Assembly (NCBI RefSeq): GCF_018310535.1
Contig: NZ_CP074102.1
Span: forward strand, 8,990,001-9,054,000
DNA: 64,000 bases
Source of the DNA: Streptomyces mirabilis
Lineage (GTDB): Bacteria; Actinomycetota; Actinomycetes; Streptomycetales; Streptomycetaceae
Direction: 5' to 3'
The notes beneath the pieces were generated by a model that was given only the letters and a program-made list of their open reading frames with translations, was not told where the DNA came from and ran no database searches. Below, piece by piece: positions 36,858 through 44,926 of this stretch. Positions within the stretch are counted from its first letter, which is position 1; each line of letters begins with the position of its first letter. Both the position numbers and the translations under genes were made by a program.

Positions 36858-37172
36858 GGGTGCGACCCCGCAGGGCGCGACGTATGCCTTCATGATCGCC
36901 GCCTCCGGCACGGATGTCCGCGCTCGGCCGGCTTCTTCGGCACCGTGTCCGTGGCCTCGTCTGTGACGGGCGGCCGGATCATGAGGCGATCGTCCACCAA
37001 CCTCGGGACCTCTCGCTCTTCCCCCTCGGGTGGGCCGGCCCAAGGCCGGTGAGCCCCCGTGTGCAAGGGCCGTTGTGGACCTCTGGCAGGCCCTCTTGGC
37101 CCATGCGCCCCGACCTGCGGCGGAGTTGGCTGGGAGCACGGAGAAGGACGTCGACCAGGGAGGGCGAGGGCA
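36858..37172. other. Intergenic DNA upstream of the small membrane protein
   Basis: I find no convincing gene in this 315-bp stretch. It holds the paired DevR-like sites at 37069-37102. A GC-rich run, GGGCCGGCCCAAGGCCGG, at about 37032 may form a short hairpin after the MBL fragment. Confidence 0.4.
37069..37102. promoter_or_regulatory. Tandem DevR-like sites upstream of small membrane protein
   Basis: GCCGTTGTGGACCT (37069-37082, good right half) and GGCCCTCTTGGCCC (37089-37102, one mismatch) start exactly 20 bp apart. The second is 71 bp before the GTG at 37173. Confidence 0.45.
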
Positions 37173-37370
37173 GTGGGTACCAGTCTCACACCGGAGTTTT
37201 GGGAGCGGTTCGCGGTGCTGCTCGTGCTGGCGGCGGGTCTGACGTGTGTCCTCGCCGCGGTCTTCGACGATCTCGCCGTCCGGGTTTTGCGCCTTCGGGC
37301 ACACAGGACGCCGCCACAGGCGCCGTACCGGCCGGAGCGGAACGACCACCGTACGTCGGTGCACTGCTGA
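37173..37370 (+). CDS. Small single-helix membrane protein, 65 aa
   Basis: The GTG at 37173 is preceded by GGGAGGGCGAGGG. The protein reads MGTSLTPEFWERFAVLLVLA, then AGLTCVLAAVFDDLAVRVLRLRAHRTP and a polar tail. It therefore has one transmembrane helix (residues 12-32) followed by a basic cytoplasmic segment. I do not know its function. The DevR-like pair upstream and the clean ribosome-binding site argue that it is a genuine member of the hypoxia set. Confidence 0.65.
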   Translation: MGTSLTPEFWERFAVLLVLAAGLTCVLAAVFDDLAVRVLRLRAHRTPPQAPYRPERNDHRTSVHC

Positions 37371-37571
37371 CGCTTTCGGCGAGCAACGTTTCGTGGGCTG
37401 GGGACCTGGTCCCCGGCCCACGCTGCTGAGTACAACTCCGGCGGCGTCGCCACGCGTTTCCGTGAACGTTACGCGGCTCCGCTCTTGAGGAGCACCAGCG
37501 TTCCGGTTTTCCCGAGCGGCCGCATCGGCTGGTCCGTCGCCGGCACCGCGACCACAGGGGACAGCCGCGTG
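37371..37571. other. Short reverse-strand coding remnant, unassigned
   Basis: On the reverse strand about 30 codons (LSPVVAVPATDQPMRPLGKT, then GTLVLLKSGAA and a stop near 37485) look like the C-terminus of a protein. No start or family could be assigned. Confidence 0.3.
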
Positions 37572-37970
37572 TCATAGGCACTCCCGGCAGACGGCGCCTC
37601 TCACTGGTGATCCGCCTTCTTCATGAGCCGTGCCCCCGGTGGCCGGCGGGAGCGCTCCGCGAGCGGACCCCGGCGGGCTTCCCTCGGCCACGAAGGTACG
37701 TACGGTGCTGTCGACGTACGAGCTGTGGACCTCGCGAAGGGACTGGGCGAGTACTTGCTTGGCCTCCTGCCTGTTGGGACATCGTCGGGTCAGCCTGCAC
37801 AGGAGCGTAGGGGCGAGCCTGGGCCGCTCCCATGCGTGGACGGCAACCCTCCGGCTCTGCGGGGCTCCGGCCTGCTCCGCGGCCCAGCGGAGAGCGGCCG
37901 GGGGTGCCATGGATCCGTCGACGCCCACAACGGCCCGTTTGTCGGCGGTGATGACGCCGATGTCGAGCGG
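37572..37970 (-). pseudogene. Universal stress protein, N-terminal fragment
   Basis: The reverse frame contains ADKRAVVGVDGSMAPPAALRWAAEQAGA, VAVHAWERPRLAPTLL and LAQSLREVHSSYVDSTVRTFVAEGSP, the first two-thirds of a UspA domain. There is no ATG or GTG before the first strand. After EGSP the similarity ends, and the nucleotide-binding loop is replaced by unrelated residues up to the stop at 37572. It faces the intact USP at 38170 across a DevR-like box. Confidence 0.65.
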
Positions 37971-38067
37971 AACGCCGAGGATCAGACTGCCGGACCGCGC
38001 TGTCCGCGTGCAGCCGGGGAGGGGCGTGCCGGCTGCTGCTTCCGGGGCTGACGAGGGCGGTGCGGCA

Positions 38068-38101
38068 GGGCCGGACGGCCCTCCGAGGGGACCTGACAGC
38101 C
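38068..38101. promoter_or_regulatory. DevR-like box pair upstream of USP-SHOCT
   Basis: GGGCCGGACGGCCC (38068-38081) is a perfect match and palindrome. GGGACC with a degenerate right half starts exactly 20 bp later (38088-38101). They lie 69-102 bp upstream of the USP ATG at 38170. Confidence 0.62.
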
Positions 38102-38169
38102 CCTGCCCCAGTGCGGGCCGCGGCGTGACGCTGGTACTGGATGACAGACCTGGCGCTGGAGGTGCCGGC

Positions 38170-38844
38170 ATGCTTCTGCCCGTTGTTGCCGGAGTCGACG
38201 GATCCGCGGAGAGCCTGGCCGCCGGCGCATGGGTGGTGCGCGAGGCCGTGCGGCGAGGACGACCGCTGCGCCTGGTACACGTCTGGGACTGGCACCCCCG
38301 CCAGCGGGACGGTGAGATCGCGAACGCCGCGCAACGGCATCTGGCCCGGCGTTCACTGTGCCAGGCGGAGGAACGCGTCCGCACCGAGTGTCCGGACGTC
38401 CGTCTCTCCGACGAGCAGGTGGAGGGCCCGGCCGTCGCGGCCCTGCTGAAGGCGGTGGACCAGGCCGACGTGACGGTTCTGGGCTCGCGCGGACTGAGCG
38501 GTTTCACCGGATTCCTCGTGGGTTCCGTCGCGTTCGGCGTGGTCGCGGAGGTCACGCGTCCCGTCGTCCTCGTACGGGCGGACGAGGAGGCGGAGGACGA
38601 ACACGTACCGACGGGTGAGGGAAGAGCCTCGACGGACACCGGATACCGGGACGTGGTGCTCGCCATCGACCTGGACGACCCCTGCTACGAGGTCATCGAG
38701 TTCGCCTTCGAGGCGGCCCGGCTCCGGCATGCGCGGCTGCGGGCTGTGCATGCCTGGCACGCGCCCCACCGGACCGGCCTCGGATCCGGCGACAGTGACG
38801 GGTTGCGCCCGGCGACCCGCGCAGCTCACCTGGGAAGGAACTGA
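38170..38844 (+). CDS. Universal stress protein with truncated second domain
   Basis: This 224-aa protein has a complete first UspA domain (LPVVAGVDGSAESLAAGAWVVREAVRRG to VLGSRGLSGFTGFLVGSVAFGVVAEVTRPVVLVRA). The second domain starts normally (YRDVVLAIDLDDPCYEVIEFAFEAARLRHARLRAVHAWHAP) but ends after about 60 residues in RTGLGSGDSDGLRPATRAAHLGRN, without its nucleotide loop. A deletion has probably joined the domain to sequence just upstream of the SHOCT gene. The ATG at 38170 follows GGAGGTGCCGGC. Confidence 0.8.
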   Translation: MLLPVVAGVDGSAESLAAGAWVVREAVRRGRPLRLVHVWDWHPRQRDGEIANAAQRHLARRSLCQAEERVRTECPDVRLSDEQVEGPAVAALLKAVDQADVTVLGSRGLSGFTGFLVGSVAFGVVAEVTRPVVLVRADEEAEDEHVPTGEGRASTDTGYRDVVLAIDLDDPCYEVIEFAFEAARLRHARLRAVHAWHAPHRTGLGSGDSDGLRPATRAAHLGRN

Positions 38845-38848
38845 CACC

Positions 38849-39325
38849 ATGTACTGGAACTCGAACCACATGAACGACTGGGGCTGGCTCACCATGTCGC
38901 TGAGCATGGTCCTCTTCTGGGCATTGCTGATCGCCGTCGGCGTCCTGCTCTTCCGGGCTCTGAGCCGAGGCACTACGGACATGCATACGCGTGCCTCTCG
39001 AACCACACCGGAGCAGCTGCTGGCCGAGCGGTTCGCACGCGGGGAGGTCGACGAGGACGAGTACCGGCGCCGACTACGTAATTACCGAGACCTGGACGAG
39101 TCGTCGCTGCGGATGCCTGGAAGACCTCAACTGCCCACGCAGTCGAGGAACAGGACGCCGGACCGTCTGAGGCAACGAGCGAATCGGACCAGATCACTTG
39201 AGACGGGGACCAGATCGAGAGAGACGGGACACCAAGCGACTCGATTGGGCGACAAGGGACAGCAGTTGTCCGTTCTCAACGAACCCAGTCGACGGCAGGC
39301 GGCTGACCTGAGCGGACCAACTTGA
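38849..39325 (+). CDS. SHOCT-domain membrane protein with an IS-derived C-terminal extension
   Basis: The ATG at 38849 follows GGAAGGAACTGACACC. MYWNSNHMNDWGWLTMSLSM leads into one transmembrane helix (VLFWALLIAVGVLLFRAL) and a SHOCT motif (TPEQLLAERFARGEVDEDEYRRRLRNYRD). Streptomyces members normally end a few residues later. Here the frame continues for about 60 residues of RNRTPDRLRQRANRTRSLETGTRSRE-type sequence, encoded by repeat DNA (39120-39325). I infer that a repeat insertion replaced the original stop. It lies 4 bp after the USP stop, so the two are co-transcribed. Confidence 0.75.
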   Translation: MYWNSNHMNDWGWLTMSLSMVLFWALLIAVGVLLFRALSRGTTDMHTRASRTTPEQLLAERFARGEVDEDEYRRRLRNYRDLDESSLRMPGRPQLPTQSRNRTPDRLRQRANRTRSLETGTRSRETGHQATRLGDKGQQLSVLNEPSRRQAADLSGPT

Positions 39326-39335
39326 TTGAGACGGC
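39241..39335 (+). repeat. Interspersed repeat copy R1
   Basis: Starts TCGATTGGGCGACAAGGGAC, has the core GGACAGCAGTTGTCC, then CGAACCCAGTCG and CTGACCTGAGCGGACCAACT. It aligns with copies R2-R5 in the same orientation and encodes the tail of the SHOCT protein. An extra half copy (CGACCTGCGGTGACTGGATT) follows at 39368, next to a small hairpin, GATTCGT-TGAG-ACGAATC. Confidence 0.65.
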
Positions 39336-39410
39336 CTCTCTCGGGCCGGCCTACTGCTCCATATCGCCGACCTGCGGTGACTGGATTCGTTGAGACGAAT
39401 CGATGCCGAC

Positions 39411-39505
39411 TCGGTTCGATGAGACGGGACAGCAGTTGTCCTTTGACAGCGAAGTTAGTCGTTCCGTTCGCGTTGACCTGCGGCGACTGGATTGGTTGGC
39501 AAACG
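39411..39505 (+). repeat. Interspersed repeat copy R2
   Basis: TCGGTTCGATGAGACGGGAC, core GGACAGCAGTTGTCC, then TTTGACAGCGAAGTTAGTCG and TTGACCTGCGGCGACTGGAT. It lies just beyond the end of the GNAT gene. Confidence 0.7.
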
Positions 39506-39586
39506 ATCAGGCGAGGCGGGTCGGGTTCGTCACCGAGATCCGACTCTGATGGGTGAACCCTGGTCGCTGTGCTGGGTGGCCCTCCG

Positions 39587-40123
39587 TCACATAGGGAGCG
39601 AGAACAGCCGTACTGTCCCTGAGGGCCAGCGGGCGTCGTCGCGCAGGGGCGTCACCATAGTTCGCAGCGGCATGGTCACCAGGCGGCCTTCGGGTTGTTC
39701 GACGAGTACGTCCTTGTCGAGCGAGTGCCATCCAAGGCGCTGGTAGAGCGGCACGAGGGCAGGCCGACAGAACAGCAGTGCGTGTTGAGGACCCATCGCG
39801 CGGGCGTGCTCCAGGGCAGCTGTGACGACGAGCCGAGCCAGGCCCTGACCTTGCATGCAGGGTGCGACGGCCACCCCGCCGACACCCACCACCTCTGTCT
39901 CGGCGTCGCCGATCGCGACAGGCAGTCGCAGCAGGCCGGCGTGTGCCACGAGCCGGCCTTCGTGTCTGATGCCGAAGTGTTCTTCTTTCGGCAGCCAGGT
40001 CAGACCGGTCGAGGCGACGCCGAAGGGATCGTCGCTTTTGCCAAGGATCTCCTCCTGGTCCGCCTTCGTATACTGGGGGAGCCGCACCGCGCTCGGTGCC
40101 ACAGAGAATCGGTTCTCAGACAT
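39587..40123 (-). CDS. GNAT-family N-acetyltransferase
   Basis: This 178-aa protein starts MSENRFSVAPSAVRLPQYTKADQEEILG at the ATG 40121-40123. The acetyl-CoA binding motif is VVGVGGVAVAPCMQGQGLARLVVTAALEHARAMGPQHALLFC (Q/RxxGxG/A as QGQGLA), followed by LVPLYQRLGWHSLDKDVLVEQPEG, the usual last strands. It resembles aminoglycoside- or small-molecule-acetylating GNATs of streptomycetes; the substrate cannot be read from sequence. It sits between repeat copies R2 and R3, like a cassette. Confidence 0.82.
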   Translation of the reverse strand: MSENRFSVAPSAVRLPQYTKADQEEILGKSDDPFGVASTGLTWLPKEEHFGIRHEGRLVAHAGLLRLPVAIGDAETEVVGVGGVAVAPCMQGQGLARLVVTAALEHARAMGPQHALLFCRPALVPLYQRLGWHSLDKDVLVEQPEGRLVTMPLRTMVTPLRDDARWPSGTVRLFSLPM

Positions 40124-40398
40124 TCCGACATGATGATCTCTCCGCCGAGCACTGGCCAAGCGATTCTCCGCCGACGTTGGGCGCTGTCGCTCCCGGTCGA
40201 CATACGGTGTCGGGACTCAGTCGCGCAGTCCAGCAGCGGACGCCGCCGAGACTCGCGTACAGCATCCACGTACGACAGCTCGACATACGGCTCCGCAAGA
40301 TCTGCCCCGACCGGTACGGCCACCCAGCACCCCCAGTACGTCCCCTCGTACGACTAGGTTCGCTGGCAAGGAAGCCGAAACGGCTTAGGTCGTTGTCA

Positions 40399-40500
40399 AA
40401 CGCCTCGATTGGAGGACAAAGGACAACAGTTGTCCTTCGACATCGAAGATAGTCGTGTGCAGCGCGCTGATCTGGGGCGACTGGGTCGGATGTCAATGGA
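40399..40500 (+). repeat. Interspersed repeat copy R3
   Basis: TTGTCAAACGCCTCGATTGG opens it, and TGTCAATGG lies at its far end. The core AAGGACAAC-A-GTTGTCCTT is a perfect 9-bp inverted repeat; the other copies differ at one arm base. CGAAGATAGTCGTGTGCAGC and CTGATCTGGGGCGACTGGGT follow. The rest of 40124-40551 shows no gene. Confidence 0.72.
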
Positions 40501-40551
40501 TGCGGCTCGTCTCGAGTGGGCTACGTGTGCTGTCTCGTGAGGCTGGTACCG

Positions 40552-41094
40552 CTAGGCGGAACTGGTGGTGCTGGTTGGCAGAGCCTGCTGATAGAGCGCC
40601 ACCAACACACCGTGCACTGGCTGGTCCTCTGCATTTTCCTCGGCCTCGTCGACCAGTTTGGCGAGAGCCTCGCCGAGTTCTCTTGCCTTCGCAGGGCTGA
40701 GACGCAGGTGGCGCAGTGTCAGGTGGGTCTCGGCGGGAGAGAGGTCCAGCTCCTGGGCGATGGCGGCGAGCATCGCGGCGGTGCCTGCCGCTTGGGGTTC
40801 GGCGACGACCATCTGGCGGGCCGTGCGCTGGTAGTACTGCTCGGTGCCGCCGCGGACCTGGCGGGTCTCGGCGACGTGGACCAGCCCGGCTTCGCGGAGC
40901 ACTTTGAGGTGGTGGGCCACGTTGCCCTTCTTCGCGTCGAGCTGCGCCGCAAGCTGGCTGATGGTGGCAGGCCGGTGGCCCAGGGCGAAGAGCAACCGCT
41001 GACGCAACGGGTGGGCGAGCGCCGCGAACTGGTCAGGCGCACCGATCTCCAGAACATCCTCAGGGGGTGGCAGGTGGGAAGGCTGATCACGCAT
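40552..41094 (-). CDS. ArsR-type winged-helix regulator
   Basis: This 180-aa protein has a clear ArsR DNA-binding domain: FAALAHPLRQRLLFALGHRPATISQLAAQLDAKKGNVAHHLKVLREAGLVHVAETRQVRGGTEQYYQRTARQMV. A C-terminal helical region follows (LAAIAQELDLSPAETHLTLRHLRLSPAKARELGEALAKL). No metal-binding cysteine pair is seen, so it is not an ArsR/SmtB metal sensor of the classic kind. The ATG at 41092-41094 is preferred over one 21 bp upstream, which would fall inside the promoter. It is divergent from the S41 protease, with a palindrome between them. Confidence 0.82.
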   Translation of the reverse strand: MRDQPSHLPPPEDVLEIGAPDQFAALAHPLRQRLLFALGHRPATISQLAAQLDAKKGNVAHHLKVLREAGLVHVAETRQVRGGTEQYYQRTARQMVVAEPQAAGTAAMLAAIAQELDLSPAETHLTLRHLRLSPAKARELGEALAKLVDEAEENAEDQPVHGVLVALYQQALPTSTTSSA

Positions 41095-41116
41095 ACCGGA
41101 AGTGTCTAATCTCATT

Positions 41117-41130
41117 GACGCTTTCGCAAG
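41117..41130. promoter_or_regulatory. Palindrome in the divergent ArsR/S41 promoter
   Basis: CGCTTTCGCAAGCG has 5-bp arms (CGCTT/AAGCG) around TCGC. It overlaps TTGACG, a -35 candidate for the S41 gene, and a reverse TTGCGA for the regulator. It is a likely operator of the adjacent ArsR-type regulator. Confidence 0.5.
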
Positions 41131-41151
41131 CGCAGTGCTCTACTCCCTGTC

Positions 41152-42057
41152 ATGACGACTCTGACGAAGCTTCAGCCCGCCCCTGTCATCGACGAGACAG
41201 CCCGGCTGCTGACCGAGCACTACGTTTTCCCCGAGATAGCCGAGCAGCTCGCCGGCCTGCTGCACCGACGCCTCACCGAGGGCGCCTATGACGTCGACGA
41301 CGCCGAGGCGCTCGCCCGTCTGGTCACCGCGGACCTGCAGTCCGTCAACGGCGACCGACACCTGAGACTGAAGCACCACGCCGACCCCGTGCCCCCCAAG
41401 CAGGGGGCGGCCAACCGGGCCGCCATCCGCCGGGACTTCGACACCTCGCTGGGCGGTGCGCCCCGGGTGGAGTTGCTCGGCGGAGGGGTCGCCGTGGTGG
41501 AGCTGGCGCCGATGCTGTTTCCGCTGGAGTGGGCCGCCGAGCCGCTGAGCGCCGCGCTCACCATGGCCTCCCGCGCCCAGGCGCTGATCGTGGACCTTCG
41601 CGCCAACCGGGGTGGCGACCCGGACACGGTCGCCTTCGTCTGCAGTTACCTACTGGACGAGCGCACGCACCTCAACACCATGTACTGGCGCGGCGGCGAG
41701 CGCAGCGAGCAGTCCTGGAGCCTGCCGCACGTTCCCGGCGCGTGCTTCGGTGGCAGCAAGCCGTTGTATGTGTTGTCCAGTGACAGCACCTTCTCTGCCG
41801 CTGAGGAGCTGGCGTACGACCTCCAGCAGCTCGGCCGCGCCGTTGTCGTCGGCGAGCGCACCCGCGGCGGCGCACATCCGTGCGAGGGCTGGACCGTGCA
41901 CCCACACCTGGAAGCCACCGTCCCCGTTGGCCGCGCCATCAATCCCGTCTCCGGCGCGAACTGGGAGGGTGCCGGTGTGCAGCCGGACGTCCCTTGCGCT
42001 GCTGTTGACTCCCTCAGCCAGGCGCACGCGCTGGCCCTCGCCCGACTGGCAGGCTGA
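41152..42057 (+). CDS. S41-family (C-terminal processing/IRBP-like) peptidase
   Basis: This 301-aa protein has an N-terminal helical domain (IDETARLLTEHYVFPEIAEQLAGLLHRRL) and an S41 core: ALIVDLRANRGGDPDTVAFVCSYLL, the catalytic-serine segment YVLSSDSTFSAAEELAYDLQQLGRAVVVGERTRGGAHP, and PVGRAINPVSGANWEGAGVQPDVPC. TFSAAEE is the conserved TxSAAE box. No signal peptide is visible, so it is probably cytoplasmic. Homologues are often annotated as IRBP-like proteases in actinobacteria. It is likely repressed by the divergent ArsR protein. Confidence 0.85.
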   Translation: MTTLTKLQPAPVIDETARLLTEHYVFPEIAEQLAGLLHRRLTEGAYDVDDAEALARLVTADLQSVNGDRHLRLKHHADPVPPKQGAANRAAIRRDFDTSLGGAPRVELLGGGVAVVELAPMLFPLEWAAEPLSAALTMASRAQALIVDLRANRGGDPDTVAFVCSYLLDERTHLNTMYWRGGERSEQSWSLPHVPGACFGGSKPLYVLSSDSTFSAAEELAYDLQQLGRAVVVGERTRGGAHPCEGWTVHPHLEATVPVGRAINPVSGANWEGAGVQPDVPCAAVDSLSQAHALALARLAG

Positions 42058-42186
42058 CCCGGTCCAGCTCATCGACAGCACTGCGCGCAGTGCCCCTATC
42101 CACGTCCGTGGCTGGCTTCGGCGGCGGAGGCCCCAGTCTCCGGCGGCCCCTACGTGCTCACCCCGAAACGGCCGGGTCCGCTGTCA

Positions 42187-42292
42187 ACCGCCTTGATTGG
42201 ACGGCAGAGGACAGCAGTTGTCCTTTGATAGCGAAGTTAGTCGTGTGCAGCCACTTGACCTGGGTCGACGGGTTGGATGTCAACGAGTCTGC
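42187..42292 (+). repeat. Interspersed repeat copy R4
   Basis: AACCGCCTTGATTGGACGGC opens it. The core GGACAGCAGTTGTCCTTTGA is followed by AGCGAAGTTAGTCGTGTGCA and CTTGACCTGGGTCGACGGGT, ending near TGTCAACGAG. It lies after the S41 gene. No gene is seen in the rest of 42058-42392. Confidence 0.72.
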
Positions 42293-42392
42293 TCGTGCTG
42301 ACGCCGTTCGGGGTCGTGTGTATCTCATGGGTCTGCTGCAGGTTTGGGTGACAGGTTGACGTGCCCCACGGTTTGGGTTCCAGCCGCAGTGG

Positions 42393-42624
42393 CTAACTGG
42401 CGGCGGGGATGGTGTCTTGCTCGAAGAGTAGTTCGTACTCGATCGGGGTGCGGTAGCCCAGTGCTGAGTGGCGCCGCTGTCGGTTGTGAAAGACCTCGAT
42501 GTATTCGAAGATCGCGTTCGCCAACTCGACCCGGGTCTTCCACCGCCTGCGATTTAACAGCTCGATCTGCATCGAGGACCAGAACGACTCCATCATCGCG
42601 TTGTCCAGGCCGTCCCCGACGGTC
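42393..42624 (-). pseudogene. IS3-family transposase, C-terminal fragment
   Basis: The reverse frame reads GDGLDNAMMESFWSSMQIEL, LNRRRWKTRVELANAIFEYI and EVFHNRQRRHSALGYRTPIEYE. This is the end of an OrfB integrase domain with the final catalytic glutamate (MESF). The rest of the transposase is missing upstream of 42624, where the sequence changes to the repeat copy at 42640. Confidence 0.85.
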
Positions 42625-42639
42625 GTGGCCGATCGGCCA

Positions 42640-42800
42640 TCGATTGGCCATTGGCCGTGAGATTCGGCCCCGGAATCTGAGATCCCACAATTGTAGGATC
42701 TTGCCGCTCGTTGCATAGGCAGCGTTCGCTGAACTGCGGTTCTTCCGCTGTCTCAGGACGGTGGCACAGCCGCTCGGTCTCACGAACGTGGCATTTCCCT
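42640..42800 (+). repeat. Left copy of diverged direct repeat (IS-end-like)
   Basis: It contains GCCGTGAGATTCGGCC, TGAGATCCCACA, TTGTAGGATCTTGCCGC, GCTGTCTCA and CGGTCTCA, in the same order as at 45698-45845. The two copies bracket the HAD-MFS-DeoR genes. No coding sequence is seen from here to 42969. Confidence 0.55.
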
Positions 42801-42969
42801 CTGGTCTTGGTCGGCCGGAGTCGGCGTACCGCATTTCCTGCGGTACGCCGTCGCGGCCGGGGCCTCGTGCGCTCCGCCGGCGCCCCGGAGGAAGCCTCCG
42901 AGGCACTGATGCGGTTGCCGGCCCGGGGTACCAGGACAGTTGGTCCGGAGTCAGGCGGTGACGGAGGTG

Positions 42970-43602
42970 TCATTTCCACGTGAGTCCTCGAGTCGGCAAC
43001 CAGGTGTCGATGACGGCTGCCAGCTCGTCGCGATCGGTGAAGACGTGTCCGTTCATACCCATGGCCTGCGCGGAGCGTACGTTCTCCTCGCGGTCGTCGA
43101 CGAAGAGGAAGTCGGTCGGGGCGGCCCGCATGGCGACGACGCAGTGATGGAAGGCTGCCGGGGCCGGCTTCGCCGCTTTGATCTTCCCGGAGAAGGCAAC
43201 GTGGTCCAGATGGTGCAGCCAGGGTTGCGCGGCGAGGAAGGCGTCCGCGTGGTCCGAGGGGATGTTGGACAGCAAGGCGACCTCGGCGACGTCGCGGAGG
43301 GACTGGGCGTAGGCGACCATCCGGTCGTCGATGCGTGACCAGCTGTCGATGTCGGTGAGGCGCAGTTCCTCGATGGTGTCGGCGTCGACGGACAGGGACA
43401 GCCGTCGCAGTACGGCGGTCCAGTATTCGGGCGCGGACTGCTGACCGGCGTCGTAGGGCGGGCGGCAGGCCCAGTAGGCCGTGGTGAAGGCGTCGGTGGG
43501 TGTGTGACAGCGGGCGGCCATCTTTCCCAGGGCGCCCGGGCGTTGGTGGCGGGCGACGACCCCGAAGAGGTCGAACAGCACGATGCTGCGGTCGGTGGAC
43601 AT
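42970..43602 (-). CDS. HAD-superfamily hydrolase
   Basis: This 210-aa protein opens RSIVLFDLFGVVARHQRPGALGKMA, the DxF/DLFGV start of epoxide-hydrolase-like/2-haloacid-type HAD enzymes. The usual second aspartate of DxDGT is replaced in this subgroup. Motif II is VALLSNIPSDHADAF, and motif III/IV is KPAPAAFHHCV then PTDFLFVDDREENVRSAQAMGMNGHVF. It probably dephosphorylates a small metabolite. The ATG at 43600-43602 lies 32 bp after the MFS gene, so the two form an operon. Confidence 0.83.
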   Translation of the reverse strand: MSTDRSIVLFDLFGVVARHQRPGALGKMAARCHTPTDAFTTAYWACRPPYDAGQQSAPEYWTAVLRRLSLSVDADTIEELRLTDIDSWSRIDDRMVAYAQSLRDVAEVALLSNIPSDHADAFLAAQPWLHHLDHVAFSGKIKAAKPAPAAFHHCVVAMRAAPTDFLFVDDREENVRSAQAMGMNGHVFTDRDELAAVIDTWLPTRGLTWK

Positions 43603-43634
43603 CGTCGTGGGTTCCTCCGGATCCCGAGGGGCGT

Positions 43635-44837
43635 TCAGCTGCTGCTTGCTGCCATCTCGCTCGTGCGGTCGGATCCGGTGCGCAGGATCCCGGCGGCCAC
43701 AGAGGTGATCGCACACAGCAGGATCAGCAGTACGAAGGCGTGGTTCAGAGCGACGAGGTGGGTCAACCAGCCGATGGCGGCGGGGCCGGCGAGCATGCCG
43801 ACGTAGCCGAGCCCGGCGACGCGGGAGACATTGGCCCCCGCAGCGGAGGGGTCGGCGTGCCCGGCCGCGCTGAACAACTGCGGGACACAGCCGGACAGCC
43901 CCAGACCGAACAGCGCCCACCCCGCGAACGCGGCCCATATCCACGGGGAGACGGTCACGATCGTGATGCCGGCGGCAGCCGTCGCCGCGCCGTATCTCAG
44001 GATCGCCATGGACCCGAACCGGTCGGCGAGGCGGTCGGCGAGCAGTCGGCCGATGGTCATGGTCGCTGCGAAGGTGCCGTACGCGAAGGCGGCAGTGCTC
44101 GCGGGTGCGCCGAGGACGTCCTTCAGGTGTAGCGCGCTCCAGTCGTTGGCGGCTCCCTCGCACAGCATGACCATCAGAGCCAGGGCGGCGAGGATCCAGA
44201 TGCGCCTGCTGGTGCCGCGCTGCTCGGCGGCCGGCGCCTGCTCGGTCTCCCCCGCGGAGCCGGTGTCGGCAGCGGTGGGTGCGTTCGGCAGCAGGGCACG
44301 TGCCGACACCAGGGCGATCGCGATGCCCAGGGCTCCCATGGCGGCCATGCCTGCGGCCGGGCTCAGGCCGGCGCTCGCGGTAGCAGCTCCGACGAGCGCG
44401 GCGAGGATGCCGCCGACCGAGAACGTGGCGTGGAAGGCCGACATGACGGGCCGGCCGTACGCCTTCTCCACGTGCACGGCGTGGGCGTTCATGCTCACGT
44501 CCAGGCAACCGTTGCAGAATCCGAAGGCCAGCAGGGCACCTGCCAGCGTCCACGGCTCCCGGGGAAGGCCGGTCAGCACCAGGGTCGCGCTGCACAGCAC
44601 GCCGGTGGCGGGAACGACGATGCGCGCCCCGAGCCTGTCAGTCAGACGTCCGGCCACCTGCATACCGATGAAGGCTCCCAACCCCAGCAGCACCAGCAGT
44701 CCCCCGAGCGTCGCGTGGCTGATGCCCACGCGCTCCTCGATGGCGGGGATGTTGACCACCCAGGTGCCCATCAGAGTGCCGCACAGGCTGAAGTAGACAA
44801 AGGTCGCTACTCGGGCGGCTCGAAGCGAATCGTTCAT
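43635..44837 (-). CDS. Major facilitator superfamily transporter
   Basis: This 400-aa protein has about 12 hydrophobic segments. The first reads ARVATFVYFSLCGTLMGTWVVNIPAIEERVGISHATLGGLLVLLGLGAFIGMQVAGRLTDRLGAR, with the MFS loop motif GRLTDRLG. A central acidic cytoplasmic loop (TAADTGSAGETEQAPAAEQRG) divides the halves. The second half repeats the loop as GRLLADRLADRFG. It resembles YbjJ-type transporters. The ATG at 44835-44837 begins MNDSLRAAR. It is divergent from a DeoR regulator and followed by a HAD phosphatase, so uptake of a sugar-like compound is a fair guess. Confidence 0.85.
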   Translation of the reverse strand: MNDSLRAARVATFVYFSLCGTLMGTWVVNIPAIEERVGISHATLGGLLVLLGLGAFIGMQVAGRLTDRLGARIVVPATGVLCSATLVLTGLPREPWTLAGALLAFGFCNGCLDVSMNAHAVHVEKAYGRPVMSAFHATFSVGGILAALVGAATASAGLSPAAGMAAMGALGIAIALVSARALLPNAPTAADTGSAGETEQAPAAEQRGTSRRIWILAALALMVMLCEGAANDWSALHLKDVLGAPASTAAFAYGTFAATMTIGRLLADRLADRFGSMAILRYGAATAAAGITIVTVSPWIWAAFAGWALFGLGLSGCVPQLFSAAGHADPSAAGANVSRVAGLGYVGMLAGPAAIGWLTHLVALNHAFVLLILLCAITSVAAGILRTGSDRTSEMAASSS

Positions 44838-44849
44838 GACAGGCACCGT

Positions 44850-44920
44850 AACGAACATAGTGAGCGGTTGAATACTGTCCATTCGCACACATTGATTGTT
44901 CGTTTCGTGTGGTGTTCAAT
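44850..44920. promoter_or_regulatory. Likely DeoR operator region between MFS and deoR-like genes
   Basis: ACGAACA (about 44851) and TGTTCGT (about 44897) form a spaced inverted repeat. TTGAA and TTCAA half-sites lie between the divergent starts. AT-rich hexamers here (TTGATT, TTGAAT) suit two back-to-back promoters. Confidence 0.45.
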
Positions 44921-44926
44921 CGCGGT

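Noticed and set aside
39241..42292. Integron attC interpretation of the repeat copies
   Set aside because: R4 has a GTTGGAT that fits the GTTRRRY core, but no matching RYYYAAC partner at the other end and no integrase gene is seen, so I keep only a general cassette-like description.
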